Notes: generated from the letters alone by a model not told the origin. A DNA stretch of 47,768 nt from RGIG9041 sp045593905 (GCA_045593905.1 JAZNXL010000038.1:1-47768), one strand, 5' to 3'. Counted from the stretch's first letter, positions 8,815 through 17,397 are shown. Made by a program: numbers and translations.

Positions 8815-10233
8815 ATGAAAATACTGTTTGCAGCAGGTGAGGCGGCTCCGCTTGTGAAAGTGGGCGGTCTTGGTGATGTGGCAGGTGCGCTGCCTAAAAC
8901 ACTGTGTGCTATGGGGCACGATGTTCGTGTAATAATGCCTATGTACTCAATAATAGGCGACAAGAAAAAAGATTGTAAATATATTACTCATATTTATGTT
9001 AACAACTCGTGGCGCAAACAATACTGCGGTATATACGAATATAAATGGTGCGGCGTAACATACTATCTTATTGATAACGAGTATTATTTTGACCGTCCTA
9101 AAGTATATGGCGAGTTTGACGACGGCGAGAGATTTGCTTTCTTTTCGCGTGCCGTTTTAGATGTATTGCCTGTTGTTGATTTTATCCCCGAAATTTTACA
9201 TTGCAACGACTGGCATACCGCACTTGTTCCCGTGCTTTTAGATACACAATACCGCACACGCCCCGATTATGCCAACATCAAAACAGTATTCACTATCCAT
9301 AACATAGAGTTTCAGGGTAGGTACGACCCGTATATCCTCGGCGATGTTTTTGGTTTTGACGAGGAACACAAACCGCTTTTAGAGTATGGCGGTTGCATTA
9401 ACCTTGTAAAAGGCGCTATTGAGTGCTCAAATAAGGTTACAACAGTATCGGCAACTTATGCAAACGAAATTTTAGACCCACAGTATTCGTTCGGGCTTGA
9501 ACACATTTTAAGCGCCCGTAAATATAAGCTGAGCGGTATTGTAAACGGTATTGATGTTGATGTTTTCAACCCCGAAACCGACAAACGCATAAAAACCAAC
9601 TACACCATAAACACCCTTAACTTAAAATATCACAACAAGTTTGCACTTCAAACTGAAATGGGGCTTGAAAAAACAAACGCAGTTCCGCTTATTGGTATGG
9701 TAACGAGGCTTACTCACCAAAAAGGTATGGACCTTGTAATTGCGCGTCTTGATTGGCTTATGTCGCAAGATGTTCAGGTTATTATTTTAGGTTCGGGTGA
9801 CGAAACTTACGAAAATCAGCTTAAATATTATGCTGACAAATATCCCGATAAGCTTGTGGCATATATCGGCTTTGATGCCGAGCTTGCGCAACGCATTTAT
9901 GCGGGCGTTGACTTTTTCTTAATGCCCTCAGAGTTTGAACCGTGCGGCCTTGCGCAGCTTATCGCGCTTCGCTACGGCACTATTCCGATTGTTCGTGCAA
10001 CTGGCGGACTTGCCGATACCGTAATTCCGTTTGACCATAAAACAGGTCAGGGTAACGGCATCAACTTCAGTGCTATAAACTGCGATGAAATGGCAGATGC
10101 AATATGGCGTGCAATCGAACTTTATCACAATAAAAAGCATTTTACAGCAATAAGAAAGAACGCCATGTCAGGCGACTACAGCTGGACAGCATCCGGCAAA
10201 AAGTATCTTGAACTGTATGAGTCAATAATTTAA
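8815..10233 (+). CDS. glgA: Glycogen synthase (ADP-glucose dependent)
   Basis: GlgA transfers glucose from ADP-glucose to the non-reducing end of an alpha-1,4 glucan chain. It is a GT5 retaining glycosyltransferase with two Rossmann-like domains. The N-terminal K-x-G-G-L motif is KVGGLGDVAGALP (residues 15-27). The acceptor and donor region shows LHCNDWHTALVP, VFTIHNIEFQG and, in the C-terminal domain, MPSEFEPCGLAQLIALRYG with the catalytic E-x-x-C-G-L signature. The length of 472 is typical. The start is an ATG with an AGGAGGA site. It is the fourth gene of the operon; glgP follows 12 bases after its stop. Confidence 0.97.
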   Translation: MKILFAAGEAAPLVKVGGLGDVAGALPKTLCAMGHDVRVIMPMYSIIGDKKKDCKYITHIYVNNSWRKQYCGIYEYKWCGVTYYLIDNEYYFDRPKVYGEFDDGERFAFFSRAVLDVLPVVDFIPEILHCNDWHTALVPVLLDTQYRTRPDYANIKTVFTIHNIEFQGRYDPYILGDVFGFDEEHKPLLEYGGCINLVKGAIECSNKVTTVSATYANEILDPQYSFGLEHILSARKYKLSGIVNGIDVDVFNPETDKRIKTNYTINTLNLKYHNKFALQTEMGLEKTNAVPLIGMVTRLTHQKGMDLVIARLDWLMSQDVQVIILGSGDETYENQLKYYADKYPDKLVAYIGFDAELAQRIYAGVDFFLMPSEFEPCGLAQLIALRYGTIPIVRATGGLADTVIPFDHKTGQGNGINFSAINCDEMADAIWRAIELYHNKKHFTAIRKNAMSGDYSWTASGKKYLELYESII

Positions 10234-10245
10234 AGGAGAAAAGAA

Positions 10246-12627
10246 TTGGAATTTAGCAAAAGAATCGAAGAAAAATTAATGCAAAAGTTTGCGGTTAAAC
10301 CAAATAAGGCAACCGACAGACAAATGTATGAGGCAGTTATTGAAATTACACGCGAGATACTGCAAAAAAAGCGCGCTGAATCAGTTGAACGCGCTGATGC
10401 AAAAGGTGCAAAAAAAGTTTATTATATGTCAATGGAGTTTCTTGTTGGCAGGTCGCTTAAAAACAACCTTTACAATTTAGGCCTTGAAAAAGATATGGAA
10501 GCGGCTGTAAAAGAGCTTGGTGGTGACCTTGAACGCCTTTACGAGATGGAGCCCGACGCAGGTCTTGGCAACGGCGGTCTTGGACGTTTGGCATCTTGCT
10601 ATCTTGATGCACTTACAGGCCTTGACTACCCTGCAACAGGCTTTTCTATTCGTTACGAATTTGGTATTTTTAAGCAGGTTATTATGGACGGCTGGCAAAT
10701 TGAGTTCCCTGATAACTGGTTAGAGCTGGGCGGCGGTTGGCTTGTACCCCGTCCCGACGAAAGCGAAGAGGTTTATTTTGACGGCTATGTTGACGAAATC
10801 TGGTCAGACAGCGGCCTTAAAACAGTTCACAAAGACTATACCCGCGTACTCGCAATGCCGTACGACCTTTTAATTTCGGGCTCGGGTGATACTGTAAACA
10901 CCCTTCGTATCTGGGGCGCAAAAAGCCTTGATAACTTTGATATGTCGCTCTTTTCACGCGGTGAATATTTAAAGAGCGTTGAAAGTGAGGCTCAAAGTGA
11001 GGCTATCTCAAAGGTACTCTATCCTGCTGATGACCACGACAAAGGCAAACGCCTCCGCCTTCGTCAGCAATACTTCTTTGTAAGTGCTTCACTTAAAAAT
11101 ATTGTTAAAGAACACCTTTCAAAAAACGATTCGCTCGACAACCTTCCTGATAAAGCGGTTATTCATATAAACGATACCCACCCCGCACTTTCAGTACCCG
11201 AGCTTATGCGTATTTTAATGGATGAACACGACTACGATTGGGACAAAGCGTGGGATATTACTACCCGTACTGTTGCATACACCAACCATACAGTTATGAG
11301 CGAGGCTCTTGAGCAATGGAACTGTGCAATGTTTGAGTCAATTATGCCGCGTATCTACTCAATCGTTAAAGAAATCAACCGTAGATTTTGTGAGCAGGTT
11401 TATGCAAACCACCCCGAAAAACGCGGCGTTATCGACAAAATTGCTATTATATCGCAAGGCAATGTTAAAATGGCAAACCTTTGCGTTGCAAGCAGCTTTT
11501 GCGTAAACGGTGTTTCGGCGCTTCACAGTGACATTTTAAAAGACGACCTGTTTAAAGACTATAACGATATTTTCCCCAAAAAGTTCACAAACGTTACAAA
11601 CGGCATTATCCATCGCCGTTGGCTTTGCCAGTCAAACCCGCTTTTGACCGAGCTTTTGTGTGATACTATCGGCGACGGTTTTATAAAAGATGCATCAAAG
11701 CTTGAAGACTTTTTAAAGTATAAAGACGACAGCGCAGTTTTAGAGCGTCTTGAACAAATTAAAAAAGAAAACAAAAGGCGCCTTGCAAAATATATTGCCG
11801 ACAGCAGCGGTATTGCCGTTTCTTCACACTCTATATTCGATGTTCAGGCAAAGCGCCTTCACGAGTATACGCGCCAGCTTATGTGTGCGCTTCATATTCT
11901 TTATCTTTACAGAAAAATCAAGTACGAAGGTATGGTAATTGAACCGCGTACCTTTATATTTGGTGCAAAGGCATCGGCAGGCTATGTAATGGCAAAAGAA
12001 ATTATCCGCTTTATTTGTGCCATTGCTGATACAGTTAACAACGACAATAGCATAAACGGTATGCTAAAGGTTGTTTTTCTTGCCGATTACCGCGTATCAA
12101 TCGCCGAAATCTTAATGCCCGCTGCCGAGGTTTCAGAACAAATCTCGCTCGCAGGTAAAGAGGCTTCTGGTACAGGTAATATGAAATTTATGATAAACGG
12201 TGCGCTCACTATCGGTACACTCGATGGCGCTAACGTTGAAATTAACGAGCAGGTTGGTAACGATAATATGTTCCTGTTCGGTATGACAGCCCCCGAGGTT
12301 GTAAACGCAAGACAAGGTTATAATCCAAGAGAAATCTATAATAACGACGCTGACCTCAGAGCAGTTATCGATATGATTTCTTCAGGTGCTGTAGGCAATA
12401 AAAACTTTGACAGCATCGTTCATTATTTGCTCGGCTCTGACCCGTATATGGCAATGGCTGATTTTGCAAGCTATCGCGATGCTCAAGCGCGTGTTAACGA
12501 GTGCTATAAAGATAAACACTCTTGGAACCAAAAATCTCTTGTAAACATTGCAAAAGCCGGCATATTTGCTGCCGACCGCAGTGTTAGCGAATACGCAAAC
12601 AACATTTGGAACCTTAAAAAAGTATAA
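10246..12627 (+). CDS. glgP: Glycogen / alpha-glucan phosphorylase
   Basis: GlgP releases glucose-1-phosphate from glycogen ends using inorganic phosphate and pyridoxal phosphate. The family signature EASGTGNMKFMING contains the cofactor lysine K647, followed by ALTIGTLDGANVEI. The phosphate-contacting stretch KASAGYVMAKEII starts at K575, and the substrate-site motif EPDAGLGNGGLGRLASCYLD lies near residue 105. The length of 793 residues is normal for bacteria. The start is a TTG after AAAGGAGAAA. Having the phosphorylase last in the synthesis operon links storage and release. A strong terminator follows. Confidence 0.97.
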   Translation: MEFSKRIEEKLMQKFAVKPNKATDRQMYEAVIEITREILQKKRAESVERADAKGAKKVYYMSMEFLVGRSLKNNLYNLGLEKDMEAAVKELGGDLERLYEMEPDAGLGNGGLGRLASCYLDALTGLDYPATGFSIRYEFGIFKQVIMDGWQIEFPDNWLELGGGWLVPRPDESEEVYFDGYVDEIWSDSGLKTVHKDYTRVLAMPYDLLISGSGDTVNTLRIWGAKSLDNFDMSLFSRGEYLKSVESEAQSEAISKVLYPADDHDKGKRLRLRQQYFFVSASLKNIVKEHLSKNDSLDNLPDKAVIHINDTHPALSVPELMRILMDEHDYDWDKAWDITTRTVAYTNHTVMSEALEQWNCAMFESIMPRIYSIVKEINRRFCEQVYANHPEKRGVIDKIAIISQGNVKMANLCVASSFCVNGVSALHSDILKDDLFKDYNDIFPKKFTNVTNGIIHRRWLCQSNPLLTELLCDTIGDGFIKDASKLEDFLKYKDDSAVLERLEQIKKENKRRLAKYIADSSGIAVSSHSIFDVQAKRLHEYTRQLMCALHILYLYRKIKYEGMVIEPRTFIFGAKASAGYVMAKEIIRFICAIADTVNNDNSINGMLKVVFLADYRVSIAEILMPAAEVSEQISLAGKEASGTGNMKFMINGALTIGTLDGANVEINEQVGNDNMFLFGMTAPEVVNARQGYNPREIYNNDADLRAVIDMISSGAVGNKNFDSIVHYLLGSDPYMAMADFASYRDAQARVNECYKDKHSWNQKSLVNIAKAGIFAADRSVSEYANNIWNLKKV

Positions 12628-12630
12628 TAA

Positions 12631-12658
12631 AAAAGTACCCGCAAGGGTACTTTTTTTA
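12631..12658 (+). terminator. Terminator of the glycogen operon
   Basis: A 10-bp perfect stem, AAAAGTACCC/GGGTACTTTT with loop GCAA, runs into seven T. It starts 3 bases after the glgP stop codon and separates the operon from the spore-type genes that follow. Confidence 0.92.
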
Positions 12659-12694
12659 TTTGAAACACATATCATTTAACGAGGGGGTGATAAA

Positions 12695-13132
12695 ATGTAC
12701 AGCGACCGAGAACTACTTGCACGTCTGATAGAATGCGAGGCAGGCGGCGAAGGTAGGGAAGGTATGATGGCAGTAGCAGGCGTTGTTATGAACAGGGTAC
12801 ACGTGGTATCAGGCGAATACGCAAGAGTAGGTCAAGGCAGTATTCGCAACATAATTTTTCAACCCGGTCAGTTTGTTTGCGCTTCAGAAACCGAAAACGG
12901 CAGGTATAACCCCCAAAACATATACAACATGAACCCGCAACAAATACATTTTGATATAGCCGATATGGCAATATCAGGTCAACGGCTTAACGACTTTGGT
13001 CAGGCGCTGTGGTTTTATAACCCCTTTTCAAATACTTGCCGTCCTAATTTTCCAAGTGAGGTGGGCTACTTTTTCACAAGACTCGGCGAACATTGTTTTT
13101 ATAATCCCACCGATTTATACTACTATACCTAA
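12695..13132 (+). CDS. Cell wall hydrolase, CwlJ/SleB family (likely spore cortex-lytic enzyme)
   Basis: This is a small protein of the SleB/CwlJ Hydrolase_2 fold, which cleaves peptidoglycan, usually the muramic-lactam cortex of spores during germination. The N-terminal motif LIECEAGGEGREGMMAVAGV matches the family pattern around its catalytic Glu (probably E15), and the later motif ALWFYNPFSN matches the conserved ALYFYNP. At 145 residues it has no signal peptide and no peptidoglycan-binding domain, like CwlJ (about 142 residues) and unlike secreted SleB. The ATG follows a very strong GAGGGGGTG site. The GerQ-like gene 11 bases downstream supports CwlJ as the better match. A vegetative hydrolase of the same fold remains possible. 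Confidence 0.85.
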   Translation: MYSDRELLARLIECEAGGEGREGMMAVAGVVMNRVHVVSGEYARVGQGSIRNIIFQPGQFVCASETENGRYNPQNIYNMNPQQIHFDIADMAISGQRLNDFGQALWFYNPFSNTCRPNFPSEVGYFFTRLGEHCFYNPTDLYYYT

Positions 13133-13143
13133 GGAGATTCGCT

Positions 13144-13506
13144 ATGGCTGAAAACCAGATTCCGTCGCAAAAATTACCTATTAACAACACCACCCAACAA
13201 GAGTATGTAAACAACAATAACCAAGAACAAATCGACAACGTTTTAAGCGGTCCCGGTTACACAGGCTCTATGCAGCAAATTTTGTCGCAGAACACGGGTA
13301 ACAGGGTAGCTATAGACTTTCTTGTTGGCACAAACAATATAGTCCGTAAAGAAGGAATTTTATACCTTGTAGGCGTAAGCTACGTTGTGCTTTACAATAA
13401 CAGAGACGACACCTATACAGTATGCAATCTTTATTCTATTGAGTTTGTTACATTTTTCACCCCCGAGGGTACACCACGAACAACACCTGCGTTAAAACGC
13501 GTATAA
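13144..13506 (+). CDS. GerQ-like spore coat protein (probable)
   Basis: This 120-residue protein has a Gln/Asn-rich, disordered-looking N-terminus (about residues 1-40), then a compact beta-rich part: NRVAIDFLVGTNNIVRKEG, LYLVGVSYVVLYNN and LYSIEFVTFFTP. The plan, a low-complexity head and then a domain in which the protein comments on how a value is displayed or stored, ending with a Y/F-V-T-F strand, resembles GerQ (YwdL) of Bacillus, a coat protein that CwlJ needs for its place in the spore. The match is by pattern only and is remote. The context is the strong point: it lies 11 bases behind a CwlJ-like gene, and gerQ and cwlJ are also neighbours in Bacillus. The ATG has AAGGAG upstream. 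If not GerQ, it is an unassigned small protein of the same operon. Confidence 0.62.
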   Translation: MAENQIPSQKLPINNTTQQEYVNNNNQEQIDNVLSGPGYTGSMQQILSQNTGNRVAIDFLVGTNNIVRKEGILYLVGVSYVVLYNNRDDTYTVCNLYSIEFVTFFTPEGTPRTTPALKRV

Positions 13507-13511
13507 AAAAA

Positions 13512-13537
13512 GCGGACTTAAAAGTCCGCCTTTTTTA
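13512..13537. terminator. Bidirectional terminator
   Basis: A 7-bp G+C-rich stem (GCGGACT/AGTCCGC) with loop TAAA has A-runs on the left and T-runs on the right. It can end transcripts from both the GerQ-like gene (plus) and the YdbC-like gene (minus), whose stop codons flank it closely. Confidence 0.88.
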
Positions 13538-13759
13538 TTTAATTTCCATTGCGTTTAAAACATCGCGTAATGCTACGAGCTCTTCAGCAGTGAACGAAAC
13601 GCCTTTGTTCATTTTTGAACCGTCGGGTGACCACTCGCGAAGGTCGTATTTGGGTTCTCTTCCCATCCAGCTAACTTTGTTAAGTGATTTTGCCCAACCG
13701 TTAGAATTTTCGGGAAGTTTGCCAAATGATTCGGTAATTTCAAAAGTGAATTCTGCCAT
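13535..13759 (-). CDS. YdbC/PC4 family single-stranded DNA-binding protein
   Basis: This 74-residue protein matches the bacterial YdbC branch of the PC4 transcription-coactivator fold, which binds single-stranded DNA as a dimer. Recognisable points are the opening FEITESFGKLPENSNGW, the central strand KVSWMGREPKYDLREWSPDG, and the C-terminal helix FTAEELVALRDVLNAM; family members share a closely similar W-x-G-R-x-P-K-Y-D-x-R-x-W pattern. The ATG is preceded by a GGAAGGGG site. It is a single-gene unit with its own SigA-like promoter, opposite to the heat-shock operon. The biological role of these proteins in Firmicutes is poorly defined. Confidence 0.85.
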   Translation of the reverse strand: MAEFTFEITESFGKLPENSNGWAKSLNKVSWMGREPKYDLREWSPDGSKMNKGVSFTAEELVALRDVLNAMEIK

Positions 13760-13800
13760 TTTTATAACCCCTTCCTATTAATAATAAATATATTAATTAT

Positions 13801-13830
13801 AGTATAGATTAATATATTGTAAATTGTCAA
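13801..13830 (-). promoter_or_regulatory. Promoter of the YdbC-like gene
   Basis: On the minus strand TTGACA (13825-13830) and TATACT (13801-13806) are 18 bases apart. An inverted repeat, ATTGTA-N9-TACAAT (13816-13836), overlaps the -35 box and might be an operator. Confidence 0.6.
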
Positions 13831-13861
13831 TACAATTATTTAAAATTTTTGAATAAAATGG

Positions 13862-13890
13862 TTGACAAAGGTATAAAATAGTGCTAAATT
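13862..13890 (+). promoter_or_regulatory. SigA promoter of the hrcA operon
   Basis: TTGACA (13862-13867) and TAAATT (13885-13890) are 17 bases apart. The predicted start near 13897 falls at the left edge of the CIRCE element, the usual arrangement for HrcA repression. Confidence 0.8.
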
Positions 13891-13897
13891 ATGTGTG

Positions 13898-13924
13898 TTA
13901 GCACTCAAAGGTCACGAGTGCTAA
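13898..13924 (+). promoter_or_regulatory. CIRCE operator (HrcA binding site)
   Basis: The sequence is a perfect TTAGCACTC-N9-GAGTGCTAA. HrcA binds this inverted repeat and blocks transcription until heat stress draws away the GroE chaperonin that keeps HrcA active. The hrcA gene starts 20 bases downstream, so the loop is autoregulatory. Confidence 0.98.
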
Positions 13925-13944
13925 AAAATTAAAAGAGGTAAAAA

Positions 13945-14973
13945 ATGAAAGAAAGATTAAGCCGGATATTAAGAGCGGTTATAGAATCGTATATAGAAAC
14001 GGGCGAACCTGTGTCAAGTAAGGGCATACTCGAACGCGAAAGTTCAATGAACGTTTCGTCTGCAACAGTTCGTAACGACCTTGCTGAGCTTGAAAGGTTG
14101 GGGTTTTTAGAGCAGCCGCACACATCGGCGGGCAGAATTCCTACCGAGCGGGGCTATAGGTACTATGTAGATAATCTTTTAACCTCGCACGAGCTTGACA
14201 GTGAGCTTGCGCTTACAATAGGTAATGCCGCAAGTAACTCGGCTGCAAGTATTGACGAGTTTTTTAAAACTGCAATTTCTGCGTTTTCAAAAATTACAGG
14301 CTATACAAGTGCGGCAGTTATATCTCATAACAACACGGATAAAATAATTAAAATGGAGGTTGTAAAGTCGTCTGACGACCTTATTAACCTTGTTGTAATA
14401 ACCAAAAGCGGAATAGTTAAAAACAGCTTTTGCAGGCTTTATTTTCTTGCAAGCGATGACGATGTAAACTCTCTCAACCAAATTCTTGCACAGTATTTAA
14501 ACGAGGGTAACGTCGGCTTTGCAAATGACGACGATTTCGAAAAACTCGAAAAACAACTTGCCGCAGGCATGCAAAACTGGAACTTTTTAACGGGTATGAT
14601 TAAAAACGTTGTTTCGTCAATACGAAAACCTAAGGTTATTGTAAGCGGACAAGAAAAACTTTTATCTTACCCCGAGTTTTACGAAATACACAAAGCAAAA
14701 AATGTTATGTCATTTTTAAGTGAAGAAGAGCATATTTGCGATGTTCTTTCACAAAGCGCAAGTGACAGATTAAACATAATTATCGGCAGTGAAATCGGCG
14801 GCGAAAACCTTGAAGATATGGGGCTTGTTGTTCGCAGATACAATGGCGATAACAGTGACTATACGTTCAGTCTTTTCGGTCCAAAGCGTATGGACTACGG
14901 AAAAACAGTATCACAGGTCGAATACTTTATGCAATGTATAGAACAATATTTAAAGGATAAAGGACGGCTGTAA
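13945..14973 (+). CDS. hrcA: Heat-inducible transcription repressor HrcA
   Basis: HrcA represses class I heat-shock genes by binding CIRCE. The N-terminal winged helix is clear (residues 1-70: ILRAVIESYIETGEPVSS, then SATVRNDLAELERLGFLEQP and HTSAGRIPTERGYRYYVD). The remaining 270 residues form the dimerisation and inserted domain. The length of 342 is normal. The ATG follows AGAGGT. Both CIRCE sites in this window, here and before groES, are expected targets. The stop overlaps the grpE start by one base (TAATG). Confidence 0.97.
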   Translation: MKERLSRILRAVIESYIETGEPVSSKGILERESSMNVSSATVRNDLAELERLGFLEQPHTSAGRIPTERGYRYYVDNLLTSHELDSELALTIGNAASNSAASIDEFFKTAISAFSKITGYTSAAVISHNNTDKIIKMEVVKSSDDLINLVVITKSGIVKNSFCRLYFLASDDDVNSLNQILAQYLNEGNVGFANDDDFEKLEKQLAAGMQNWNFLTGMIKNVVSSIRKPKVIVSGQEKLLSYPEFYEIHKAKNVMSFLSEEEHICDVLSQSASDRLNIIIGSEIGGENLEDMGLVVRRYNGDNSDYTFSLFGPKRMDYGKTVSQVEYFMQCIEQYLKDKGRL

Positions 14974-15494
14974 TGGAAGAAAATAAAACACCGGCAACCG
15001 AGCAAGCCGAAAAAGAACAAAAACCGGCTCAAAAAAAATCGGCACCAAAAAAGAAAAAAGAAAACGAGTTTGAAAAAAAGTATAACGAGCTTAACGACAC
15101 CTATTTACGTGTGCTTGCCGAGTACGATAACTACCGCAAACGCACCCAAAAAGAAAAAGAGGGTATGTTTGCCGACGGCATCGTAAAGGCGACCTCGTCA
15201 ATACTACCTGTTATTGACAACCTTGAACGCGCGCTTATGGCAGAGAGTGCCGATGCCGAGTTCAAAAACGGTGTTGAGCTTATCAAAAAACAGTTTATAA
15301 CAGCCCTTGAATCGCTTGGCATAAAAGAAATTGACTGTCAGGGTAAACAATTCGACCCCAAGCTTCATAACGCCATTATGCACATCGACGATGAGCAATA
15401 CGGCGAAAACGAAGTTGTTGAGGTTTTCCAAAAGGGATATGTATATAAAGAGGACACTATTATAAGACACGCAATCGTAAAGGTTGCAAACTAA
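14973..15494 (+). CDS. grpE: Nucleotide exchange factor GrpE
   Basis: GrpE releases ADP from DnaK. The first 35 residues are charged and low in complexity (many Lys, Glu, Pro and Ala), followed by the long coiled-coil helix (NDTYLRVLAEYDNYRKRTQ) and the C-terminal beta domain ending in GYVYKEDTIIRHAIVKV. The length of 173 residues is typical. The ATG shares one base with the hrcA stop, which suggests translational coupling. dnaK starts 16 bases after the stop. Confidence 0.97.
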   Translation: MEENKTPATEQAEKEQKPAQKKSAPKKKKENEFEKKYNELNDTYLRVLAEYDNYRKRTQKEKEGMFADGIVKATSSILPVIDNLERALMAESADAEFKNGVELIKKQFITALESLGIKEIDCQGKQFDPKLHNAIMHIDDEQYGENEVVEVFQKGYVYKEDTIIRHAIVKVAN

Positions 15495-15510
15495 ATCGGA
15501 GGAAAGAACT

Positions 15511-17340
15511 ATGAGTAAAATTATTGGTATTGACTTAGGAACAACTAACTCTTGTGTTGCAGTTATGGAGGGTGGCGAAGCTACCGTTATTGCAAACGCA
15601 GAGGGTATGCGTACAACACCTTCAGTTGTAGCATTTGCTAAAAACGGCGAGCGTCTTGTTGGCCAGAACGCAAAAAACCAGGCTATCACAAACCCCGACA
15701 GAACTATCATCTCAATTAAAAGAGATATGGGCTCTGACAAGCGCGTTGCTATCGATGACAAAAAATATTCACCCGAAGAAATTTCTGCTTTCGTTCTTAT
15801 GAAGCTTAAGGCTGATGCTGAAGCGTTCCTTGGCGAAAAAGTAACACAGGCAGTTATTACTGTTCCTGCATACTTCAGCGACTCGCAAAGACAGGCTACA
15901 AAAGACGCAGGTAAAATTGCAGGTCTTGAGGTTTTAAGAATTATCAACGAGCCTACAGCTGCTGCTCTTGCTTACGGCGTTGACAAAGAAAACGAACAAA
16001 AAATTATGATTTACGACCTCGGCGGCGGTACTTTCGACGTATCAATTCTCGAAATCGGCGACGGTGTATGCGAGGTACTTGCTACAAGCGGTAACAACAA
16101 GCTCGGCGGCGACGACTTTGACGATAGAATTATCAACTGGATGGCTGAACAGTTTAAGGCTACAAACGGCATTGACCTTCGTAACGACAGTATGGCTTTC
16201 CAACGCTTAAAAGAAGCTGCTGAAAAAGCTAAAAAAGACCTTTCAGGTGTTGTTACAACCAACATCAACCTTCCCTTTATCACAGCTGATGCCACAGGCC
16301 CCAAACACCTTGATTTAACACTTACCCGCGCCGAGTTTAACAAACTCACCGAGGACCTTGTTGAAAAAACAATGGTGCCTGTAAAACAGGCACTTTCAGA
16401 CGCAGGTCTTACACCTAAAGATATTAACAAAGTTCTTCTCGTTGGCGGTTCAACAAGAATTCCTGCAGTTGTTGAAGCTATCAACAGCTATATGGGTCAG
16501 GAATCGTTTAAGGGCTTAAACCCTGACGAGTGCGTTGCTATGGGTGCTGCTATTCAGGGCGGTGTGCTTGGCGGTGACGTAAAAGGCGTGGTTCTTCTTG
16601 ACGTAACACCGTTGTCACTCGGTCTTGAAACACTTGGCGGTATTGCAACAAAGCTTATCGAAAGAAACACAACCATTCCTACCAAAAAGAGCCAAATCTT
16701 CTCAACTGCTGCTGACAATCAGCCTTCGGTTGAAATTCACGTTTTACAAGGCGAGCGCGAAATGGCAGCCGACAACAAAACTCTCGGCCGCTTCCGTCTT
16801 GACGGTATTGCTCCTGCTCCCCGCGGTGTTCCCCAAATCGAAGTTACCTTCGATATCGACGCTAACGGTATTGTAAACGTTTCGGCAAAAGACCTTGGTA
16901 CAGGTAAAGAGCAAAACATCACAATCACCGCTTCAACCAACCTTTCAAAAGAAGATATTGAAAAGGCTGTAAAAGAGGCTGAAAACTATGCGAGCGAAGA
17001 TGCAAAAATCAAAGAAGGCATCGAAATTCGCAACAACGCTGACCAGCTCGTTTACCAGACCGAAAAAACAATAAACGAAGTAGGCGATAAGCTCACCGAC
17101 GACGATAAGGCTCAAATCAATGCTGAAATCGAAAAGACAAAAGAGGCTTTAAAAGGCACCGATACCGATGCTATCAAGGCAGCCGCTGATGCTCTTCAGG
17201 CAAAACTCTATGAGCTCTCATCAAAAATCTATGCACAGGCTAACCCTCAGGGCGCTGATGCAGGTGCTGCTTCGGCTCAGGGCGGCGCTGACAACAACGT
17301 TTACGATGCTGACTTTACCGACGCAGACGAAAACAAATAA
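15511..17340 (+). CDS. dnaK: Chaperone DnaK (Hsp70)
   Basis: DnaK is the ATP-driven Hsp70 that binds unfolded segments together with DnaJ and GrpE. The N-terminal ATPase shows IGIDLGTTNSCVAVMEGG at the start, IYDLGGGTFDVSILEIG and the stretch KVLLVGGSTRIPAV. The substrate domain begins near DVTPLSLGLETLGG, and the C-terminal lid ends in an acidic tail (YDADFTDADENK). I chose the ATG at 15511 (609 residues) because a GGAGG lies 9-13 bases upstream; the frame extends further back, but that stretch overlaps grpE. A long perfect palindrome separates it from dnaJ. Confidence 0.98.
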   Translation: MSKIIGIDLGTTNSCVAVMEGGEATVIANAEGMRTTPSVVAFAKNGERLVGQNAKNQAITNPDRTIISIKRDMGSDKRVAIDDKKYSPEEISAFVLMKLKADAEAFLGEKVTQAVITVPAYFSDSQRQATKDAGKIAGLEVLRIINEPTAAALAYGVDKENEQKIMIYDLGGGTFDVSILEIGDGVCEVLATSGNNKLGGDDFDDRIINWMAEQFKATNGIDLRNDSMAFQRLKEAAEKAKKDLSGVVTTNINLPFITADATGPKHLDLTLTRAEFNKLTEDLVEKTMVPVKQALSDAGLTPKDINKVLLVGGSTRIPAVVEAINSYMGQESFKGLNPDECVAMGAAIQGGVLGGDVKGVVLLDVTPLSLGLETLGGIATKLIERNTTIPTKKSQIFSTAADNQPSVEIHVLQGEREMAADNKTLGRFRLDGIAPAPRGVPQIEVTFDIDANGIVNVSAKDLGTGKEQNITITASTNLSKEDIEKAVKEAENYASEDAKIKEGIEIRNNADQLVYQTEKTINEVGDKLTDDDKAQINAEIEKTKEALKGTDTDAIKAAADALQAKLYELSSKIYAQANPQGADAGAASAQGGADNNVYDADFTDADENK

Positions 17341-17353
17341 TTTTTGAACTTGG

Positions 17354-17379
17354 GATGGAGAGAAAGCTTTCTCTCCATC
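17354..17379 (+). repeat. 26-bp perfect palindrome between dnaK and dnaJ
   Basis: Two 13-base arms, starting GATGGAGAG and ending CTCTCCATC, meet without a spacer (centre AAGCTT) and are followed by TTTT. In RNA it would form a stem of about 11 bp with a small loop. It could weaken transcription into dnaJ, act as a partial terminator, or protect the dnaK message from 3' decay. Confidence 0.8.
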
Positions 17380-17397
17380 TTTTAGAGGTTATTATAA

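Noticed and set aside
12640..12690. SigE- or SigG-type promoter before the CwlJ-like gene
   Set aside because: CATATCATT at 12668 resembles a -10 box, but the matching -35 place falls in the glgP terminator and does not fit clearly. The gene probably has such a promoter, but I cannot show it.
15204..15947. Long open frame on the minus strand opposite grpE and dnaK
   Set aside because: It lies opposite two certain genes, has no ribosome site or family resemblance, and is explained by the codon use of dnaK.
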